Below, one piece after another: positions 59,086-64,000 of a DNA stretch of 64,000 nt. The position numbers and the translations under genes are program-made. Origin of the DNA: Aquatica leii (lineage: Eukaryota; Arthropoda; Insecta; Coleoptera; Lampyridae); NCBI GenBank assembly GCA_035610365.1, contig CM069432.1:238294104-238358103 (forward strand), in the 5' to 3' direction. The notes beneath the pieces are model-generated. The model searched no databases and was not told the DNA's origin. It was given only the letters and a program-made list of their open reading frames with translations. Within the stretch, counting starts at the first letter, position 1. Each line of letters starts with the position of its first letter.

Positions 59086-61319
59086 AATTTTTTGCTATTC
59101 TTCTGTTCTTTTAGTAAAAATGAATCTAAATATCACAATAAAAAAATATTTTTGATCAAAAAACTTTCTAGGTACATCTGGGTTAAGTTTATTTTACCTT
59201 CAAAATTTTCCAACTCCACCAAGCAAATTTTTTGTCCTTTGTTATACGGCTGTATTGATGGGGATATCTATTTTTAGAGTTTGTTGTTTGAAATTTTAAT
59301 TTCATTCTCGTTGTATTTTTGCTGGTCTGTTCGGATCTGATTTACGTTAGATTATTTAGACTTTTTCTCTAATTTAATGTTTCAGTACGAATTACTAGCA
59401 CTGGTCTTGTAATCAGTTTTGCGTATGCAATTGAACGCGCACACGCTTCAGTTTTTAAATAATTAAATTTAAACCTAATTAGTACACACTTGACTGTAAT
59501 GTGTTCTATATGGATCCAGATCTACTTTTCGCTAACCGATACGTGTCACACGTCACCATGTGTTACTAACCTTTCTGTTTGTCAAATGTTTATTTATTAA
59601 ATTGCTAAAGCAATTCCTACTTTCGTTTATCTCACTTTTTCTCGCCAGTTATTTACACCTACATGAAGTTATTTCACAGACTTCTACTATTTAAATTTTC
59701 ACATGTATCTTGCTGTGTGACGGGGCCGACACTTCGGTTATCACGTCAACACGTTATACTGTAAAAGTAATAAGATTTTAAAACGTTTATATACATTTAG
59801 GTAAAAATGTTTACACATAGGTAATTACAAATTCGACTAATAATTTAATATCGTTTCAAAAAAAAATTGAAAAAATACAGTTTTAACTTTTTATTTGGAT
59901 GCAGTTATGTTTTGGTGTGTTCCAGTATATTTGTTTTGTGCAGTATTAGAATAATACGTCGTGGAAAATCGTTTCTTGTGATTAACTTTTTATTTAGTTC
60001 TACATAAAATATCTTAAACGACTTATATTAATACGATACAAATGCAATTATTGCGTAAATGGCACTTTTTAATTAAGTTTCTGATAAAATCATTGGCATA
60101 CACTGTTTAAACTTTTTATTATTGTACATTGCGCATACGTGATCATCAAGGCGTGTAACTTTTGATTCTAGTATTAATTAAACACAGCCAATTAAAACCA
60201 TAGTCAATCCATATTAAAAATGGATTTTTTAATGTAAAACATAATGTTGCTTTTTACAATAACCGTCTTAAGCCGACTGTCGTTTTTAAAAAAAAGCAAA
60301 TATGTTATAAAGAACGATGTTGCGGATGTTCTATCATTTCGTTGACGGAAACTTTACACATTTTTTGTACAAACTAAAGCGTAATTTATCAGTAAATATA
60401 AAAAGAGTTTCCTTTTAAAATTAGTTCAATAAAAGCAATTTTTACCCAAAGCAGTCCATTAGATACCATTTCCTCTATAACGGAAATTAATTGCTACTTA
60501 AATTAATTGACACATTGGAAACCGCCACGTTTTGCCTCATTTGCGGTTTTATTTGTTGCATCCATAAGAGTAATATTTTATTTTCTAATTACTATTACGG
60601 TCTTTAGCAAATATTCAATGTTATTAAATTTTTTATCACAAATTTTGATTAATTTTTTTTTATAATTAATTAACGTCCCGATACCAAGAAAAGAAAATTT
60701 AAATTCGATTTAATAAGGTAAAAATAATTCATAAAAAAGAAATTTTATTATGTCCAATATAGAAGCATATTATAAAACAGTAAAAATATTATTTATTTTA
60801 TTGTTAATGTAACGTTGTTAAAAGCAAAAGTAAAAATAACTACATAAATGAAATCAAGCGAAGTAGTTACTGATAATATATCTAAGGGTATTATATTAGC
60901 AAACGCTTGTTAACATAAAAAATCGGTTGTTGTTTAAAAATTGTAATTAAAAATTTAATAAAATATATTTTTCAAAAAAAAAATTGTCACAGACAAACAT
61001 TCATGAATACGATTCATGTACTACATAAAACTTTTTTTTAATATATTAGGCGCATGGGCCATTTTAAATTAGAAAATGTAAGGCAACCCAAATGACTAAG
61101 ACGCAAGTGTATAATTGGTTGCATAAGCTGTAATTAAAAAACGTTTTTGTATTACGTATGAACATTTTGATCACTGCAGAAATATTTCGTTTTAATTTAA
61201 TCATTAATGACAATGATGATAACCACAACTAGTACGGCTTTTTTAACAAATCTTTTATTGAAAAATGTACAAAGCAGAAAAGTGAAAACATACGCATTTT
61301 GGTACAAAATACAACACAT
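59086..61319. other. AT-rich DNA without a recognisable gene
   Basis: No protein-like open frame and no clear repeat was found. The open frame at 59062-59277 overlaps the end of the piggyBac relic and is not supported as a gene. Confidence 0.5.
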
Positions 61320-61555
61320 ATCTAAACCACATTTAGCCGGATTCAGAACTGTGGGGGCCTGTGGGCAGATCCACTGTGGAGGCCCCCTGTGGACCGGCCC
61401 AATATATACGTTTTTATTTCAAAAAAACATTATATTCCTCTTGTAACACAATAAAGCTTTATTTATCTATGTACAAAATAATTTCTAGGTGTAATATATA
61501 TACATATTCTTTTTTATAAAAAAAAATGGTGAAAGAAAGGGAATTTATTGTAAAT
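61320..61555. other. Short GC-rich, partly palindromic stretch beside the hAT relic
   Basis: GTGGGGGCCTGTGGGC and GTGGAGGCCCCCTGTGG at 61350-61395 form an imperfect inverted pair (GGGGGCC / GGCCCCC) in very AT-rich surroundings. Lying just past the C-terminal end of the hAT transposase relic, it may be that element's terminal repeat. No opposite end was identified in the window. Confidence 0.35.
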
Positions 61556-63780
61556 TACTTGAACGACATTTTTCTACACTTGCGTCGAGTAAAATATTTT
61601 TCAGAAGTTTTAACTTTGAAAACGACCTTTCACTACTACAATTTGTAATCATAAGAACAAGATACATACTGAGAGCTATTTTTACATTTGGAAAAGCATT
61701 TTTCACGTCTTTCGTTCGTGATATATTAGTCTTTAATTTTTAAAGCAATCAATAAACATATGTACTCCCAAGGCCATTTGCATGAGCTTCAATTTTTCGT
61801 CTTCGCAGCGTATACTGACTCATAGGCCGAGAATCTTTCTGGTTTAAAGAAGACAGAAACTGATCAATAACTGGAATGAAATTTTCTATTTTAAATTTAG
61901 TTCGGGGTGTTGATTCCACTTCTGGTGCTTGACCATAATCGATAGGAATTAAGCGAACGTTTCGTTTACAACGTCGATGAACGACATAATCTGTTGTTCC
62001 GACCTTTTCCGCGCCAAGCGATTCATATGTGGAAAAATTATCACGTCTCCCTAAGACAAATTCTTTTAATGAACTTATTGCTGCAGTTGCAGAATTTAAA
62101 TCCAGCTTCGCACTTTGAAGTAGTTGGCTGGTTGCATTGGTTTTATCTAAAGTTTCAGTCCAAAGTACTGCATAAAAACCTGATTCAATCATACGCATAC
62201 GGGCCCATTAGCATCGCAACGCGATTTGGGTAGTTGATCTAGGTCTTCCGAATTTTTTATTAAAGCGTCTTTGATTTGGTCGTAACCTGCAACAAGTGCT
62301 TTGCAAGCATCAGACCTACATGACCAACGAGTCGTTGTCACTCTTTTAGGTACAAGAATTCGACCAGGCGTTTGATCAGCGAATGAATTTAAACATTATG
62401 TTAATAACGCATGTTGTAGAAATTGTAAAATAAACTTACCACTCCTCTAAAAAATCAAAAAAGGCAACTGCAGCAGGACAACACTCTGCAGCGCTTTTGG
62501 CAAATAAATTTAACGAGTGAGCCGCACATGGATTTCATGTTGCCAATGAATTTTCTGCATAAATCTTAGCCTGCACTCCATTATATCTTCCGCTCATCAC
62601 CGACGCAATATGATAGGACTGTCGTCTACAGTACTTTATATCGATATTATGGTTTTTTAGAAATCCCATTAAAGCACTAAATATATCTTTGTGACCCTGA
62701 TTTGGCATAAATCTTAAGAACGGTTCAATAGGGGTATTATGTTCAATGTACCAAAATAATACAGTTAACTGATCTATGTGACCTTCGTTTGGTGTTGAAT
62801 TAAATTAAATTGAAAAATATTTAGATTTCTTGATTCTAAAAACTATTTTCTCGAGTACCCGTTTTCCCATCAGATGAATAATTTCTTCACATACAGTTGA
62901 CGAAAGATAATTTGCATGACCTCTTCCACGATTTGCATAATTACTAATACATACGTTGTTTCAAGAAATCGTCATGTTCAGCTATCAACTCGAGCAATCC
63001 AAGATAATTGCCATTATATGGCGAACCGAGTAACTCATTGTCACCACGCAGGGCTAAACCACGTTCACAAGCAAATTTAATAACACTCATGACCCTTTTG
63101 AGTAATGTTTCCCAATAGTTTCCTGTTTCTAGAGCTTATTTTTTTAATTCGCTATCCATGCGCCCTAGCTCTTTGGAACGATTAGCTATTGTCACAAACA
63201 GCCTTACTTGTTTTATGACTCATTAATCTGTTACTTGCATGCTTTCAATCAAAAAATCCCTCATAACTAAACTGCGTACACTGGAGACAATAACTTACAT
63301 ACAAAACAGTAGACTCGTCCATTTGATGGTAAAAAACATATTCAAAATCTATGAATTATTTTGCCATTGCAAGTTTTGCGTTTAAACATACTTATTTGGA
63401 ATGGTCGTATTCCTATTCCTTCTTGTTTGTGGTCATTGTATTGGCAAGATTTCTGTTTGAATAGTTCATAACAATTTTGTACATCCTTGGTTCCTTTCTT
63501 AGTCCAATAGTCAACAAAGCTTCCCATACTTTCGGGCTACAATCCTATGTCACTTACACATTCATAATTTCTTTTTATTCGAATTCACTGTCAAGGTTTT
63601 TTGCTTCAAGACAGTCGCCTGGTGAAGGTGAAAGAGGAACAAGTTTTGTTTTCCTTGCTTTGAGCAATTTTTCGTTTTTCTGCACTGTTTTTATAAACAT
63701 GTTTTCCCTTATGACAATCAGCCTCATTTGCCATTTTCTACAATAGGAAAAGAGATATAAGCATATAAATAGTGTCACTA
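61556..63780 (-). pseudogene. hAT-family transposase relic (ZMYM1/DUF4371-like)
   Basis: Minus-strand reading, N to C: a TTF-type zinc-finger-like start near 63540-63400 (GSFVDYWTKKGTKDVQNCYE); a DUF4371-like part at 62900-62650 (KYFSINSTPNEGHIDQLTVL, then SYHIASVMSGRYNGVQ); and an RWSCRSDACKALVAGYDQIK string near 62300. An intact 149-codon stretch (62198-61749) follows with FYAVLWTETLDKTNATSQLL. The C-terminal hAT dimerisation region (NVKIALSMYLVLMITNCSSE and RSFSKLKLLKN) is at 61675-61580. The order and motifs fit zinc finger MYM-type protein 1-like transposases of the hAT superfamily, which make 8-bp duplications. Several frame breaks and lost Cys/His residues make it inactive. Whether small introns explain some breaks is unclear. 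Confidence 0.75.
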
Positions 63781-64000
63781 TTACTGATTGTTGGAAAATA
63801 GAAAATCATTTCAATAACAAATTATTTACATATTATCTACAAGTACAATGCTTAACTTAATAACTTACCTCTCACTTCTCTTGAAATAAACGCGATACAG
63901 TGAGATAACGTAAATAGTAAAACACAATACTTTGAAAATAACGCAATTCTACACAAAAGTTAAAGTATCTAATCTGTTCCAAGTGACTTTAAGTACACAC

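Noticed and set aside
1..64000. CRISPR arrays, operons, ribosome-binding sites or prophage.
   Set aside because: The sequence is eukaryotic; no spaced direct-repeat array or bacterial gene organisation is present.

Overview
The window is AT-rich animal DNA, almost certainly from an insect or other arthropod. Supporting signs are an R2 retrotransposon in 28S rRNA sequence, a Ty3/gypsy element, piggyBac, pogo, hAT and Tc1/mariner relics, a Penelope-like relic, several LINE families, and LTR promoters with a TATA box plus a TCAGT initiator. I see no convincing intact host protein-coding gene and no tRNA gene. Nearly all recognisable coding sequence is decayed transposon, so this looks like a gene desert or intronic and heterochromatin-like DNA. 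The exact taxon cannot be told from the sequence alone.

Layout. 0-5.4 kb: the N-terminal part of a piggyBac-like transposase on the minus strand, a ~1 kb inverted-repeat element and a decayed RTE-like LINE on the plus strand. 5.4-16.2 kb: AT-rich filler, a Tc1/mariner-like relic, a candidate element bounded by a 13-bp inverted repeat, a hairpin element inside it flanked by a 13-bp direct repeat, and another long inverted repeat. 16-24 kb: mostly featureless, with a Penelope-like (GIY-YIG) relic at 20.0-20.8 kb. 24.0-25.7 kb: a 1.6 kb foldback element with TA target duplication. 25.7-29.2 kb: two LINE fragments on the minus strand. 29.3-31.8 kb: a mariner-like element with long inverted repeats. 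32.0-32.5 kb: a solo LTR. 35.6-36.0 kb: a Ty1/copia reverse-transcriptase fragment.

The centrepiece is 36.2-45.5 kb, all on the minus strand: a 28S rRNA fragment, a full-length but decayed R2 element, and the adjoining upstream 28S fragment. The R2 junctions lie at or within a few bases of the canonical R2 target site. The R2 is split by a 4,665-bp Ty3/gypsy element that has 186-bp LTRs differing at one base and a perfect 5-bp target duplication (GCGTT). Subtracting this insertion leaves an R2 of about 3.7 kb, the normal R2 size. This is a displaced, R2-occupied rDNA piece later hit by a young LTR retrotransposon.

46.8-48.6 kb: a pogo/Tigger-like transposase relic with a 28-bp near-perfect palindrome at its left side. 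49.4-49.9 kb: a duplicated repeat carrying a tRNA B-box-like string. 52.6-53.1 kb: a second solo LTR of the family seen at 32 kb. 56.0-57.7 kb: a purine-rich LINE relic with an internal 144-bp tandem duplication. 57.9-59.1 kb: a C-terminal piggyBac relic split by an insertion. 61.5-63.8 kb: a hAT (ZMYM1/DUF4371-like) relic on the minus strand.

A recurring short signature (CTGATGAAG, hairpin, CGAAACG) occurs four times in three places. It resembles a hammerhead ribozyme core and is the most puzzling unexplained pattern here.
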